From Spirochaetaceae bacterium (lineage in GTDB: Bacteria; Spirochaetota; Spirochaetia; Treponematales; Breznakiellaceae), in assembly GCA_031278935.1 (NCBI GenBank), contig JAITJK010000039.1, positions 1-12,967 of the forward strand: a stretch of DNA of 12,967 nt, written 5' to 3'. The translations under genes were made by a program, and so were the position numbers. This document shows, piece after piece, positions 12,544 through 12,967 of the stretch. Under the pieces are notes generated by a model. That model searched no databases and was not told the DNA's origin. It worked only from the letters and a program-made list of their open reading frames with translations. How positions within the stretch are numbered: the stretch's first letter is position 1; each line of letters opens with the position of its first letter.

Positions 12544-12967
12544 ATGATAAGCAAAGCCGCTTTACGGAAAACGATGAAACAGCGCCTTAAGACCCTTCCA
12601 CCAGAGCAGTTTCGTGCGGAAGGCATCGAAGCCGCTTCCCGCATACAGCGTACGTCTCTTTGGTCCCAGTACGAAACGATCTTGGCCTACCTTTCCATGG
12701 ATGGGGAGATTGATACGGAACCGCTTTTGGAGGCTGCCTTTTCGGATAGGAAACGGGTCTTGGTCCCCAAAGTTTCTGGCGAGGACCTGCGTTTCTTTCG
12801 CATAAATAGTCTCGCCGGTCCTTGGCAATATGGGGCCTTTGGTATTCGAGAGCCCCAAACGGATGACCGCGATGACCTCTTGGGTCTTAAGGATTTTCCC
12901 GTCTTGATTATCGTCCCAGGAGTGGCCTTTACCCAGACCGGTGAACGGATGGGCCACGGCAGAGGAT
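12544..12967 (+). CDS. 5-formyltetrahydrofolate cyclo-ligase, 5' part (runs off the right edge)
   Basis: This enzyme uses ATP to turn 5-formyl-THF into 5,10-methenyl-THF, returning stored folate to one-carbon metabolism. From ATG 12544, 141 codons run to the window end without a stop. The N-terminus ISKAALRKTMKQRLK holds the basic ATP-site residues of the family. ILAYLSMDGEIDTEPLLEAA (46-65) matches its 'A-x-Y-x-x-x-x-x-E-[VI]-x-T' block. KRVLVPKV (70-77) and FGIREP follow. The edge reads IVPGVAFTQTGERMGHGRG, the signature 'PG-V-A-F-D-x-x-G-x-R-[LM]-G-x-G-x-G'. GGAG seven bases upstream supports the start. It has its own promoter next to copy D of the dispersed element. Neighbours downstream are not visible. 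Confidence 0.9.
   Translation, partial: MISKAALRKTMKQRLKTLPPEQFRAEGIEAASRIQRTSLWSQYETILAYLSMDGEIDTEPLLEAAFSDRKRVLVPKVSGEDLRFFRINSLAGPWQYGAFGIREPQTDDRDDLLGLKDFPVLIIVPGVAFTQTGERMGHGRG

Noticed and set aside
1..12967. CRISPR array, tRNA or rRNA genes
   Set aside because: No regularly spaced direct repeats and no tRNA or rRNA-like sequence was recognised on either strand by eye; a covariance-model scan would be needed to exclude small RNAs.

Overview
The window reads as chromosomal DNA of a free-living or gut-associated bacterium with an outer membrane. It carries a TonB-family protein, a lipoprotein M16 protease and a carboxyl-terminal processing protease, plus biosynthetic and salvage genes. 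Several products and the style of the RAYT-like transposase resemble treponeme/spirochaete proteins I remember. I therefore favour a Spirochaetota (treponeme-like) host, but no marker gene proves it. Most of the window is moderately GC-rich; the stretch at about 11620-12000 is clearly AT-rich and looks foreign or decayed.

Layout. Position 1-498 (minus) is the 5' part of hisG, divergent from a tonB-family gene (754-1407, plus). tonB converges tightly on a two-gene NAD-salvage operon (minus): pncA (2860-3546) then pncB (1415-2863), overlapping by an ATGA. Next is a RAYT-like transposase gene (3751-4194, plus) preceded by a long hairpin and lacking the HUH motif. A uracil phosphoribosyltransferase gene with an N-terminal extension follows (4335-5408, minus). 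The stretch 5409-6103 has no secure gene, only a two-ORF remnant and two copies of a dispersed repeat. Then comes a minus-strand envelope operon: ctpA (6910-8418) then a divergent GT26/WecG-like gene (6104-6892). It is divergent from a large lipoprotein M16 protease (8670-11522, plus) with a strong terminator at 11568-11607. A gene-poor kilobase (11608-12543) contains an AT-rich pseudogene, a run of three hairpins and degenerate repeats. The window ends in the 5' part of a 5-formyltetrahydrofolate cyclo-ligase gene (12544 onward, plus).

How the genes fit together. pncA and pncB make nicotinate from nicotinamide and then NaMN. upp, hisG and pncB all consume PRPP. The 5-FCL gene recycles folate. 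ctpA, the M16 protease and TonB act at the envelope.

Main discovery candidate. A dispersed element of about 40-45 bp occurs in at least six copies (576-620, 5831-5875, 6020-6066, 8505-8541, 8591-8639, 12456-12499). Its core is a short stem with a five-base loop of form N-R-Y-A-G, and the arms show compensating base changes between copies. In four copies it sits directly against a -35 hexamer that has a -10-like hexamer exactly 17 bp further on, in front of hisG, ctpA, the M16 gene and the 5-FCL gene. It looks like a portable promoter module or promoter-linked protein-binding site, and I do not recognise it as a described family.
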